A stretch of DNA of 64,000 nt from Lucinisca nassula (Eukaryota > Mollusca > Bivalvia > Lucinida > Lucinidae), in contig OY757010.1 in assembly GCA_963580285.1 (NCBI GenBank), positions 222,165,234-222,229,233 on the forward strand. Direction: 5' to 3'. Of this stretch, positions 23,593 through 34,502 are shown piece after piece. Position numbers and translations under genes: made by a program. Every line of letters starts with the position of its first letter. The first letter of the stretch is position 1. Under the pieces are notes generated by a model. The model searched no databases. It was not told the origin of the DNA and saw only the letters and a program-made list of their open reading frames with translations.

Positions 23593-24660
23593 TTAGAAAA
23601 ACTTTGAATCGCTCCAGCGCCTACATTTCTTCACCGGTTTCAATATAACTTCATACAAATGTTCCTTATGACAATACCTCGAACGAGTTCGACTTTCAAG
23701 GTCAAGGTCACTTTGGCTATTTTTAGAAAAACTTTGTCATTGCTCTAGCGCTTACATTTTTTCAAGGCCCCCGCCCATAGCGGCTTGAAGAAATATATGG
23801 GCTGCATGATGCTTCCACGCAGAGCTGAATCCGGCCTGCACACAAGTACTGGTAAACCGCTTAGAGGATCTAAGCCTGTCCAGGAATCGCGGTGCGAGGC
23901 GGACCGCCCATGCTAATAAACCCTATTGGTTTCATTGGGCGACAGGGCTTGAGATGTCATTTCATCTCAATGTGGGGTAAAAGTCCCACAAAATTGGAAG
24001 CAACATCTCCATAATGACCCTTACAGTGTTGACGGGGACGTTAACCTCAAATCAAACAAACAAAAAAACATTTTTTCACCAATTTCAATATTACTTCACA
24101 CAAATGTTCCTTATGACAATATCTGTAGCGATTTCGACTTTCAAGGTCACTGCGGCTTTTTTTAGAAAAACTTTGTCATCGCTCTAGCGTCTACATTTCT
24201 TCACTGATTTCAATATAACTTCACACAAATGTTCCTTATGACAATACCTCGAGCTATTTCTACTTTCAAGGTCAAGGTCACTGTGGCTATTTTTGGAAAA
24301 ACTTTGTCATCGCTCTACCGCCTACATTTATGATTTTAATATAACTTCACACAAAAGATGCTTATGATAATATCTTGAGCAAGATCTACTTTCGCGGCCA
24401 TGGCCTCAAGTCAAGGTCCCTATGACTATTTTTAGAGAAATATTGTCATCACTCTAGAACCTACATTTATTGATGGATTTTTAAACAAACTTTACACAAA
24501 TGTTGCATATGATAATATCTCAAGCAAGTTGGACTTTTGCCATTTCAGTGTTTTCCACGCACGAAGTTGTCTTGTGCAAGGGAATTTGTATCGCATGCGA
24601 TGCCTTGTTTATGAATGGCATTTGGCGGGGGCATCCGTGTCCTATGGACACTTTTTCTAG
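23592..24660 (+). mobile_element. 146-bp monomer element ending in CTAG
   Basis: Diverged 146-bp monomers (as at 600-1858) end at GGGGGCATCC, hairpin GTGTCCTATGGACAC, then TTTTTCTAG followed by T. A hairpin about 5-10 nt before CTRR-T is the canonical Helitron 3' end. An S1 copy interrupts the array at 23766-24068. Confidence 0.6.
23766..24068 (+). mobile_element. SINE-like element, family S1
   Basis: Near full-length + strand copy from GGCCCCCGCCCATAGCGGC to a tail GACGGGGACGTTAACCTC with CAAACAAACAA. Confidence 0.75.
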
Positions 24661-26958
24661 TTTGTTATATATGTTTCCAAAATGCTAACGAGTTATAAAC
24701 AAAATTGGTTATATATCAGCCAACCATGTGACATTGGTTCAAGTGTAAAAGGGTGAAGGTCATGGTGACCTACATTTCACGGTCCAGTGATTTTGCCTTA
24801 TATCTTGAAGACTATTTGTTGGAGAAATGTCATACCTGGGATATTAGTACCATGTGACCCCATGATTGACCTCAAAATATATCTAGGTCACTGTGACCTA
24901 TATTTCATTGTTTAGTGATTTTGCCTTATATCTTGAAATAATAATAAAATAATAATAATAATAGCCTTTTTTACAAAGGGTAACACATTTAGCAACAAAC
25001 AGCTAATCTTCCATGAGGCCCTCTCTAGTATTTACACTTATTACAAAATGAGCATAATGAGCAAAAATATAACAATTAATTAACAGCGAAATTACAAAGT
25101 GATCACCTTAAATCCACAACATACACACATATACACACACTCACAAATATATATATATACATATATAATACAGAATAGAAGTAATGAGTACAGGCATATT
25201 TTGCATTCAATTTATATTTTACAGGATTTATGAGTTATATGATAGACTAGATTTTATCCATTTAATGCAGTGGTTATGAAAGGAATCCACTGTTTCTAAA
25301 TCTTTTAGCTGACTGGGCAAGTTGTTCCAAATGACTGGGACCGAATAAATTAAACTCTGCTTATAAATTTCTTTGTGTGGTTTTGGTGTTTCAAAGTCAA
25401 ATGTGCTAGTTCACCTAAGAGATTCGAGAGTTTCATTCATTAGTCGAATTTTGAACATTTCATTTATATAAGGTGTGAATGATTTATAAATTTTAAACAT
25501 AATCTTTGCCTTCCTAAGAAATAAGCGTTCATATATATTCAGTATCTGAAGATCATTCATGCTGCTGGCAATGTTTTCATTCTGGTAATCTAAAATTATT
25601 TTTACAGCTCTTTTCTGCAACCTGTATCACCTGGTTAGATGGTTTTGAGACATACCTCCCCACACTGATGAGCAGTAATCAATATGTGGTTGAATATATG
25701 TTTTGTAAAATTGCACCCTGTGTTCAATTGTTAAATAGCATTTTATTCTTGATAACAGCCATAGATTTTTAGAAATTTTCTTAGAAATAAAGTCAGTATG
25801 AACTGACCATGTAAGATTGTCGTCTATATGAACACCCAGAACTTTATCACTTTCAATTGTATTCAAATGATTATTATTGTAGCTTAGATGCAAAATATCA
25901 TTGTGAAGATGAAGACGCTTTTGATGAGTTGTTATTTACATAACCTTGGTTTTAGCAGTGTTCACTAACATGCCATTTATCTTGCACCACTCAGAAAGGC
26001 TTTGCAAAGTTAAGACCTTTTGTTGGAGAAATGTCATACCTTGGATATTTATTAATTAGTGCCATGTGACCCCATGATTGACCTCAAAATATATCTAGGT
26101 CACTGTGACCTTCATTTCATGGTTCAGTGACTTTGCCTATTATCTTGAATACTAGTCGAAGGAGAAATGTCATACCTGGACTATTACATCCATGTGACCC
26201 GATAATTGACCACCAAATATATCTAAGTCACTGTGACCTATATTTCATGGTTCATTGATTTTGCCTATTATCTTGAATATTATTTGATGGAAAAATGTCA
26301 TACCTGGATTATTAGTTCCATGTGACCCCATGATTAACCTCAAAATATATCTAGGTCAGTGTGACCTATATTTCATGGTTCACTGATTTTGCTTATTATC
26401 TTGAATACTATTTGATAAAGAAATGTCATACCTTGATTATTAGTTCCATTTGACCTGCAGATTGACCTCAAAATATATCTAGGTCAGTGTGACCTACATT
26501 TCATGGCTCAGTGATTTTGCCTATTATCTGAATATTTTTTTGATAACAAAATGTTATACCTGGGTTATTACTTCAATGCAACCAGATGATTGACCTCAAA
26601 ATATATCTAGGTCAGTTTGACCTATATTACATGGTTCAATGACTTTGACTTATATCTTGAATACTATTGGATGGAGAAACTTCATATCTGAATATTCAAT
26701 TTCATGTGACCAGATGATTGACATAGAAATATATCTAGGTCAGTGTGACCTATTTTCAAGGTTCAATGATTAGTCTTATAATTCAGACAAAATTTGATTC
26801 TGAAATGTAATATCTGGAATATATGTTCCATGTGACCTGATGATTGACCTTAAACTATATGTAGGTTAGTGTGATCTATATTTCATGGTTCAATAGTTTT
26901 ACCTTTTATCTGGAAGGTGCGAAACAGGCGAGCTATGCTGTCATGCAACAGCTCTTGT
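24661..26958 (+). mobile_element. 142-bp minisatellite element with 3' hairpin
   Basis: Copies near 142 bp (TGACCTCAAAATATATCTAGG, GTCATACCTGG) run to GGCGAGCTAT, hairpin GCTGTCATGCAACAGC and TCTTG at 26957. A LINE fragment interrupts it. The same 3' end type recurs at 37447-37473. Confidence 0.55.
24939..26015 (-). pseudogene. LINE fragment, reverse-transcriptase C-terminal region
   Basis: The minus strand encodes KVLGVHIDDNLTW, then YIQPHIDYCSSVWGG and QKRAVKIILDY, typical of the thumb and C-terminal part of jockey/CR1-type reverse transcriptases. A TGA near 25625 breaks an otherwise single frame. The 3' tail is an ATA/AAT-rich repeat (24939-24965). The catalytic domain is missing through 5' truncation. 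It differs from the LINE at 40726. Confidence 0.88.
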
Positions 26959-26962
26959 TTTT

Positions 26963-28075
26963 TATGTCCCCGGTAGCGATAGCGGGGACATATTGTTTTT
27001 GCCCTGTCTGTTTGTTTGTATGTTGGTTTGTACGTAGACAACTTTAACATTGGTCATAACTTTTGAACCGTTGGAGATAGAGTATTCATAATTGGCATGA
27101 ACGTTCCTTGTGACAAGAGCTTCACATTCATGCCAAAAAAATTTGACCTGTGACCTTGACCTTGACCTTTGACCTACTTAAAAGAAAAAAAAAACACATT
27201 GGTCATAACTTTTGAACCGCTTGAGATACAGCCTTCATATTTAGCATGTATCTTCCTTGTGACAAAAGCTTTACATTCATGCAAAAATATTTGACCTGTG
27301 ACCTTGACCTTTGACCTACTTAAAATAAAAAAATAACATTTTGGTCATAACTTTTGAACCATTTGAGATACAGTCTTAATATTTTGCATGTAGGTTCCTT
27401 GTGACAAGAGCTTTATATTCACACAAAAATTTTTGACCTTTGACCTTGACCTTTCACCTACATAAAAGAAAAAGTTAACAGTGGTCATAACTTTTGAACC
27501 GTTTGAGATACAGCCTTCATATTCGGCATGTAGGTTCCTTGTAACAAGAGCTTTACACTCTTGGAAAACTTTTTTACCTGTGACCTTGACCTTTGACCTA
27601 CTTAAAAGAAAAAATTAACATTTTGGTCATTACTTTCGAATAGTTTGGGATAGAGCCTTCATATTTGGCATGCACGTTCCTTGCGATAAGAGCTTTACAT
27701 TCATGCAAATTGTTTTGACCATGACCTTGACCTACTTAAAAGAACAAATAAAATTGATCATAACTTTTGAATCGTTTAAGATAGAGCTTTCATATTTGGC
27801 ATGTAGGTTCCTTATGACAAAAGCTTTAAATTCATGCAAAATCTTTTTACCTGTGACCTTGACCTTCTTTAAAGAAAAAAATATTATTGTTCATAACTTT
27901 TGAACCGTTTTAGATAGAGCCTTCATATTTGGCATGTAAGTTCCTTGTGCCAAGCGCTTCCCACTCAAACCAAAAATCGTGATCTGTGACCATGACTTTG
28001 AACTGTGACCAACTTTGAAAAAAAAAAAAATGACCATGCCCAGGGACATGTTCGTGTTTCACCAACACATCTTGT
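26963..28075 (+). mobile_element. minisatellite element with inverted ends
   Basis: It starts with hairpin TATGTCCCCGG...GCGGGGACATA, then a TGTCTGTTTGTTTG tract and about seven copies of a 141-bp repeat (GGTCATAACTTTTGAACCG). Near the 3' end CAGGGACAT inverts the 5' tip, followed by hairpin GTGTTTCACCAACAC and ATCTTG. Same plan as 201-2191. No coding region. Confidence 0.6.
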
Positions 28076-28283
28076 TTACATTTAACATTCATTCAAGTAT
28101 GAACAATTTCGGGTTACAAGCAAAGTTTTGTGGGGTTCACTTTAACTTTGCTTCTGATGCAATGTTGTTCATTCTTCAATAAACATTAATATTATTACCA
28201 TAATTTCTTTGACTCAAAAGGCATACCTGAACAGTGAGTAAAGAAAGAGGTAAAGATTAAAGAAAGATACATTTCATTTTCAG

Positions 28284-28368
28284 TGAGTTTGATAAGAATG
28301 CTGAATTTTCTCAACTAGTCCAACAAAAACTAGATGCTTACAGAGCAGATGATCACACCATGGGAGAG
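28284..28368 (+). CDS. STXBP1: STXBP1-like exon a (domain 2)
   Basis: The exon follows an acceptor TTTTCAG and ends at donor GAG|GTAAGT. The first base completes a split glycine codon; the next 28 codons include LVQQKLDAYRADD and end in TMGE. They match Munc18-1 residues about 194-221, the helix before the conserved GFDP strand. It ends in phase 0, which fits the next exon. No exon was found between the window start and here. Confidence 0.9.
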
Positions 28369-28439
28369 GTAAGTCTAGTAGGGAAGGATCAGGGGATCTG
28401 CAAATCAGTGTTTATTTATAAAATTTCCAAAATTTCCAG

Positions 28440-28592
28440 TCTTCAACCTTGGCAGTATTGCAAATAGGCAGCTTTATCAGGGCCTACACTGTTTGCAAAT
28501 CCAAATAAATTTTGAGGAAAACACAACCTGACACCCCTAAATTCTGAAATGGATTTTTGCTATACATAAGGTGGAAGATTCCATTTGGTACA
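28440..28592 (-). mobile_element. MITE family B, truncated
   Basis: Minus-strand copy sharing ACACAACCTGACACCCCTAAA and the end TTTGGTACAAAAAGGGTTT with other family B copies; the far end is missing. Confidence 0.65.
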
Positions 28593-28754
28593 AAAAGGGT
28601 TTAAAAAATTGAGGAGAATTTGATGGTAACTGAATGTGTATTTAGCTGCATTCAGCCTTTGTAAAAGTTGCCATCTTTGTACCATGTGTGCAAGGTTATT
28701 AGTTTTGTTTATTTGTCTATGCTGCAACCTGCCCTGTCACATGTCCACCCCATG

Positions 28755-28988
28755 CACATCTCAACCCATTTTGTACCAAATGGAATCTTCATCCTTATAT
28801 ATAGCAGGAGTCCCTTTCAACATTTGGGGGTGTCAGGTTGTGTTTCTTCAAAAATTATTTGGGAAATTGCTTAAATGTTTGCAAACAGTGTAGGCCCTGA
28901 TCAGACAGTGCATTCTATGGCATCAGATCTGGGCCTTCACTGTTTGCCAAGGTACCCCTTTGGGAGTTTCTGGTACTGAATGGGTTAA
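28755..28988 (+). mobile_element. MITE family B
   Basis: Ends are CCATTTTGTACCAAATGG and a diverged inverse near GGTACTGAATGGGTTAA. It carries the GCAAACAGTGTAGGCCCTGA half of the central palindrome, here degenerate. Confidence 0.7.
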
Positions 28989-28992
28989 TAAA

Positions 28993-29357
28993 GTTTATCA
29001 TATGACGTCGTGTCTGAGAGTGTATTAACGCCATGCATTATTTTGTGATAATCCACTAGTGGATTAAATATGCAAATTAGCTAGATACGTTCCGTAACGT
29101 TACATGTACGACCTCCTTAACGATGTCGCGTTTACTAATGGCGGAATATTGACATTTTTTGTAAACAATCGTGAATAAAATGCGTTTTAAATGTCATATG
29201 ATAAATAGAATCTTGCATTCGTGCTCATGTATTATTGAATTTATTAAACTCGTTGAGGAAAAGGAATAAAATGCTCGGCAAGCCTCGCATTTTATCCCTT
29301 TTCCTCAACTCGTTTAATAAATTCAATAATACATGAGCACTCATGTAAGATCCTCTA
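28993..29357 (+). mobile_element. fold-back element, family C
   Basis: A near-perfect inverted repeat with arms of about 60 bp (29225-29335) is centred on AATGCTCGGCAAGCCTCGCATT. The left flank with CATATGACGTCGTGTCTGAG belongs to the same repeat, since it recurs at 37767-38121 (inverted) and 50992-51345. Confidence 0.85.
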
Positions 29358-29450
29358 TTTACCTAGTAGAAAATCCCAAACACAAGAAAACCTATGTCTG
29401 GGATTTTCTACAAGGTAAAACATCAACTGGCCTGCTCATACGAAGGTGAT

Positions 29451-30434
29451 TCAATAAAAAACGAGCCTAACTTGTTTCTGGGTGAGATTGATCTCTTCTT
29501 TTTCAATGTAATTGCCCTCTAGAATAATACACTTGGACCAACCCTGTTCCTGTGCCATCAGCCTAGAACTGAAGAAGCCAGGGTCCTTGTCTTCGACCCT
29601 CTCCTCAACTGCCGCCACGACTTCTTCCTTGGACTGGAAATGATGTCCACCGATATCCTTTTTCAAGTTAGGGAATAGGAAATAGTCATTAGGAACTAAG
29701 TCTGGAGAATAGGCAGGGTGCGGTATTAGCTCGAACCCAATCCCCACAACAGCACTCATTGCAATTTTGCAAGTGTGGACTCTTGCATTGTCCTGTTGGA
29801 GCAAAATCCCTTCGGAGAGTATACCTTGGTGTTTTTCATGGATCGCAGTTCTCCGTTGGCCGAGCAAATTTACATAACACGCACCTGTTATTGTACTTTT
29901 CTTTGCTAGAAAGTCCAGCATAATAACGCATTGTGCGTCCAAAAATACAGTTGCCATCACCGTGCCTGCAGAGGGTTGTGTTTTGAACTTCTTTGGCCTC
30001 TGAGACCCCGGCCCTACCGACTGGTGACGTTGAGTTTTATTCTCTGACTCATAATAATGGACTCCGGTCTCATTTACAGTCATCAGATGTGAAAGTAAAT
30101 CATCTTCCTTTGACCTAAACTGCTTCAACAATGCACTGCATACTGATGCTCTGGTTGCCATTTGCTCGTCGCTAAGGGATTTTGGGACCCAACCAGCTAT
30201 TAGCATTGCGCATATCACAGGTTTTGAGACCTTGTTTCGTCTTCTAAAGACGTTCTACCGTGTTGATTCTCCAACCCAGAATTTAACTTGTGCATACAAT
30301 GGTGCAGAAGACCGATAATAATTGGTCAACTTGCAATATATTTCCTGACCTGTTTTCCCTTTCAAATACAAGTACCGAATTACAGATCAGTGCTGAACTT
30401 TTGATGAAAAGCTTGCTTTTGTATCGCTAGCCAT
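29451..30434 (-). pseudogene. mariner transposase, broken
   Basis: About 328 codons on the minus strand, near the usual 340-350 for mariner. The N-terminal helix-turn-helix region (YLYLKGKTGQEIYCKL, QVKFWVGES) is followed by the catalytic core: VNETGVHYYE, LLQQDNARVHT, and HPAYSPDLVPNDYFLF, with 34 residues between the last two acidic residues (D34D). The first catalytic Asp (usually DET) is Asn. In-frame stops lie at 30387-30389 and 30255-30257. It is inactive. Only weak terminal similarity (TGATTCAATAAAAAAC against an inverted TCATTAACTCAAAAAG) hints at decayed inverted repeats. Confidence 0.92.
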
Positions 30435-30611
30435 GTTTGACGTCCAATATCTTTTTGAGTTAATGACACTATAAGGGTGCAGCTTTGCCCTCAGGACTAA
30501 GACCTGTATTGAAACAAGGCATGAAAACTTGGTTGTCTCGGTCAATTGGAAATGGGATAGGCTGTTTACTTATATACACAGACTACAAACAGTCTTGAAA
30601 TTTAACATAAC

Positions 30612-31167
30612 ATATGGGCCCCGTCTAAATTTTGGTACTTATCGCCTATGCGAGCAGCGAAGGTTCAGGCGCAGTCTTGCCAGAACCTTCCCTGCTCGCT
30701 CATACAAGCAGTGAATCAAGAGGAATCTTCAGACAGAAAGCCATATCCCTGGCCCCTCTGAATGGCTGGGCATGCGCAGTTAAAATTTGTCATGACGGAA
30801 TGCTCGAAGACACAAATTCGCATGGCGGGGCTCATATAGAAACTAGAGCATTGTTCTGTCCAAGCAGTCACAGGTGCTGATCAGACTTCAAATGCCAAGG
30901 AAACAGGTTTTCTCATGATGTGACTCATGTGAGCCCCGTCAAGCGAATTTGTGTCTTCGAGCATTCTGCATGACAGATTTTAACTGCGCATGCCCAGCAA
31001 TTCAGAGGGGCCAGGGATATGGCTTTGTGTCTGAAGGTTCCTCTTGATTCACTGCTTGTATGAGCGAGCAGCGAAGGTTCTGGCGAGACTGCGCGGATGC
31101 GCAGGCTCGCCTGAACCTTCGCTGCTCGCATAGGCGATAAGTACCAAAATCGCTTGATGGGGCCATG
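30612..31167. mobile_element. head-to-head MITE pair forming a long inverted repeat
   Basis: Two copies of one 240-bp repeat face each other (about 30612-30840 and 30928-31167) around an 87-bp spacer. Shared blocks include GCCTATGCGAGCAGCGAAGG and GCCCCTCTGAATGG. A single copy lies at 48190-48432. Each copy has its own internal hairpin (GCGAACCTTCG-like, with GCGCGGATGCGC). Confidence 0.85.
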
Positions 31168-31377
31168 TAACTGTGATTCAGTTATTGTGATTACCCTAAA
31201 TACTGTGACATTCTGACCACTCACATTAGTTACCCTCAAGTTTTGTCAAAAATGCACTTCAAAGACGGCAACGTAAGTAATGTCTCTAACAAAAACAAAA
31301 GAAAACACCATCTGCAGTGTGTTCTCTTTTGAAAATACGTGCTTTCAACACCATACTAAAACTTTTTTATGCCTCGG

Positions 31378-32484
31378 CCATTGGAAGAATGGTGGAAGGG
31401 CATATAGCGTTGTCCCTGTCCATTCGTCTGTTCGTTTGTTCATCCAAAACTTAAACGCAGACAATAACTTCCTTATTTCTGGATGGATTTTATAATTACT
31501 TGGCAGAAATGTTAATCATCATGAGGCGATTCGTCACGCCCAAAACCCATGTCCGTACCTCCAAGGTCAAGGTCGTTCTTAGGGGTCAAAGGTAAAAAAA
31601 AGGTCCAAAACTTAAACAGGGTCAATAACTTTCTCATTTCAGGATGGACTTTTGTACGGATTTTTCAAAGAAAAATTTAGTTCTTTAGAATAGCGATGTC
31701 CGTGCGGGTGGCCGGGCAGCCCAGTTTACCTTTTGGTTAACACTGAAAAACCCGTCCATAATGCCATTTGGCATTTTTCTTGTTGAATTACTTCGTCAAG
31801 GTGGTACTTAGAGATGTAAGGTAAAAAAAAGGGGTGAAAACTTAAACACAGTCAAAATTTTCTTCTTTCTGGATGGATTTTGAAATTACTTGGCAGAAAA
31901 TTCAAATGTTAATCATCATGAGGTGATTTGTCACACCAAAAACCCAGGTTTGTACCTCCAAGGTCGAGGTCGTACTTAGAGCTCAAATGTCAAAAAAAGT
32001 GTCCAAAACTTAAACACAGTCAATAACTTCCTTATTTCTGGATGGATTTTGAAATTATTTGGCAGAAATGTTAACCATCATGAGACGATGTGTTTGTGCC
32101 CAAGACACAGGTTAGTACCTCCAAGGTCAATGTCTTTTCCCTGTGCCCGGTTATTCTCAATGGATTCGGAAATTACCTGGTAGAAATGTTAACCATCATG
32201 AGTTGATGTGTCCTGCACAAGACCCAGGTTGGTCTGTCCAACTTAGAGGTAAAAGGTAAAGAAAAGGGCAGTGCCCTTTTCTTGTGTCTGCTGAATATCT
32301 TTGTTGTTCCTGGATGGATTTGGAAATTACTTCGCAGAAATATTAACCATCATGAGATTTGTTTCACGCAAGACCCAGATCCATACCTGTAACATCAAGG
32401 TCATACTTAGTGGTTGAAGGTCTAATACTAACAACAACATAATTTCAGGCAGGGGCATCCGTCTCCTGTGGATGCATTTCTAGT
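31378..32484 (+). mobile_element. minisatellite element with Helitron-like 3' end
   Basis: The 5' hairpin TATGCC...GGCCATTGGAAGAATGGT...GGGCATA is followed by TTGTCCCTGTCCATTCGTC and several diverged repeats of about 150-170 bp (TTTCTGGATGGATTTTGAAA). The 3' end reads GGGGCATCC, hairpin GCATCCGTCTCCTGTGGATGC overlapping it, then ATTTCTAG and T. It ends 70 bp upstream of exon b. Confidence 0.6.
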
Positions 32485-32554
32485 TCTGTAATTGTTTTGT
32501 AGTAGACATACAAAGGTTTCATTTACCAGGCTTGCATTTTTCTCTCCTATCCAG

Positions 32555-32685
32555 GGTCCACAGAAGGACAGATCTCAGCTGTTAATTATTGATAGAGGAT
32601 TTGACCCTATATCTCCATTACTTCATGAACTGACATTACAAGCCATGGCATATGATCTGTTACCCATAGAAAATGATGCTTACAA
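32555..32685 (+). CDS. STXBP1: STXBP1-like exon b (domain 2 to 3a)
   Basis: It starts after TCTCCTATCCAG and ends AA|GTGAGT, leaving two bases of a lysine codon that the next exon completes. Its 43 codons include [12 protein letters not shown] and [11 protein letters not shown], a hallmark block of Sec1/Munc18 proteins (Munc18-1 about 222-265). Its last 71 bp and the first 12 bp of intron are tandemly copied just downstream (see 32698-33110). Reading past the donor meets TGA at once, so the first donor must be used. Confidence 0.95.
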
Positions 32686-32697
32686 GTGAGTATTTAT

Positions 32698-33110
32698 CCA
32701 TTACTTCATGAACTGACACTACAAGCCATGGCCTATGATCTGTTACCCATAGAAAATGATGCATACAAGTGAATATTTCTCCATTACTTCATGAACTGAC
32801 ATTACAAGCCATGGCCTATGATCTGTTACCCATAGAAAATGATGCTTACAAGTGAGTATTTATCCATTACTTCATGAACTGACACTACAAGCCATGGCAT
32901 ATGATCTGTTACCCATAGAAAATGATGCATACAAGTGAATATTTCTCCATTACTTCATGAACTGACACTACAAGCCATGGCCTATGATCTGTTACCCATA
33001 GAAAATGATGCTTACAAGTGAGTATTTCTCCATTACTTCATTAACTGACATTACAAGCCATGGCATATGACCTGTTACCCATAGAAAATGATGCTTACAA
33101 GTGAGTTTAT
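32698..33110 (+). repeat. five 83-bp tandem copies of exon b 3' end plus donor
   Basis: The segment starting CCATTACTTCATGAACTGAC at 32615 recurs at 32698, 32781, 32864, 32947 and 33030, each exactly 83 bp apart. Each copy holds the last 71 coding bases of exon b and 12 intron bases with GTGAGT (copies 3, 5, 6) or GTGAAT (2, 4). No copy has an acceptor, and copy 6 has a stop (CAT TAA). They should act only as decoy donors. Confidence 0.97.
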
Positions 33111-33114
33111 TTTC

Positions 33115-33659
33115 TAACCTATTCTATGCTAGTGGACTGTTCCATTGCTATATGTTGGACAAGTCCATTTGTCATATAAGGGGTGTCAGGCATTTTTTTC
33201 CTTTTTATTCTGTTTTTGATGGAAAATTCTGTTAGCAAATAGTATCGGCCCTGATCAGACGCCGCATTATGCGGCGTCTGATCTGGGCCTGCACTGTTTG
33301 CCAAGGTTTAGTTGGTTAATTTGAGGTTTTACGTCCCCGTCAACACTGTAAAGGTCATTTTGGAGACGTTGCTTCCAATTTTGTGGGACTTTTACCAGAC
33401 ACTGAGATGAAATGACATCTCAAGCCCTGTCGCCCAATGAGACCAATAGGGTTTATTAGCATGGACGGTCCGCCTTGCACAGCGGTTCCTGGACAGGCTT
33501 AGATCCTCTAAGCGGTTTACCAGTACTAGTGTGCGGGCCTGATTCGGCTCTGCATGGAAGCATCATGCAGCCCATATATTTCTTCAAGCCACTATGGGTG
33601 GGGGCCGTCTGTTTGCCAAGGTACCACTTTAGAGATTTCCCACTTACAATGGGTTAATC
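33115..33659 (+). mobile_element. MITE family B2, split by a SINE-like copy
   Basis: It shows a central palindrome (GCCGCATTATGCGGC core) within GCACTGTTTGCC arms and ends in TTACAATGGGTTAA. The S1 copy at 33308-33608 interrupts it. It matches the intact copy at 46763-46993. Confidence 0.75.
33308..33608 (-). mobile_element. SINE-like element, family S1, with 14-bp target duplication
   Basis: Flanked by CTGTTTGCCAAGGT at 33294-33307 and 33609-33622. Such a duplication indicates LINE-mediated retrotransposition and supports the SINE interpretation of the family. Confidence 0.85.
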
Positions 33660-33801
33660 AGTCTCGAGGTTTGAATTTTGGAAAAATCTTGTTACCTTGA
33701 ATAACACCTCAGGCTGATTTACTAAGTAAGAGTTTCAATAGGTTTTGAAATTTTAGTGTTACATTATTTATTCATTATTGTTCAGATATTAGCAGCTTTG
33801 T

Positions 33802-34110
33802 GCCGGCCTCAGTAGCTCAGTTGGATGCGCGTCTGACTGGTGATCAGGAGGATGTGAGTTCGATACCTGCAGGGGTCGGCAACATTCTTTCTTGGAGATT
33901 GATCATGAAATCTTTTTTATGGTCATTCTCTAACGCCTCATGATTCAAGAAGGGCGTTTGTCAGTTTCTGGTGAAAGAATGTGCATTGTACTGGTTAACC
34001 CCTTACGTATAAGCCTTTCCAGGAAAAGTATATATAGGTAAACTGACCGGCTCAAAAATGATCTAAATAGTGTTGACTGGGCCGTTAAACTCAAATGCAA
34101 ACAAACAAAA
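33802..34110 (+). mobile_element. tRNA-derived SINE
   Basis: The head GCCGGCCTCAGTAGCTCAG looks like a tRNA 5' half with an A box (TAGCTCAGTTGG) and B box (GAGTTCGATACC). The tail is GGGCCGTTAAACTC with CAAACAAACAAAA. An imperfect 10-bp duplication (GCAGCTTTGT / GCCGCTTTGT) flanks it. Internal RNA polymerase III control is expected. Confidence 0.88.
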
Positions 34111-34502
34111 TCAGCCGCTTTGTCTCTATATGGAAATCTTCATGTTGGAAATTAAAATTTTTATAAGAGGTCACAAACCATAAAATGGATTTGGCTTGCA
34201 TTTGGTTTGCTGATTAGTACAAGTCCATTGTTGTTTTCAACAATACCCCTACCCATGCCTATGACCTCAAGGTCAAGATCAATGACTTAGAAATGTTATC
34301 TGCTATAGGCTATTATCTAAGCAAGGATACAAAAGCAAGGGGTCTTGTCATAATGGATGGGTGCGCAGGTTGATTTGAGTCTTATTGAAGGTTTTGTCAT
34401 GCGCTGGCTCATATTAAAGTTTTTAAGAGCAGAAATTGTCAAAACCATTTGATGGATTTGGTTCATATTTGGTATGCTGATAGGTATAGGTTCAAAGTTT
34501 TT

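Noticed and set aside
32698..33110. Mutually exclusive exons
   Set aside because: The 83-bp copies have donors but no acceptors between them, and one has a stop.
33802..33880. Functional tRNA gene
   Set aside because: It has A and B boxes but poor stem pairing, and is followed by a SINE body, tail and target duplication.
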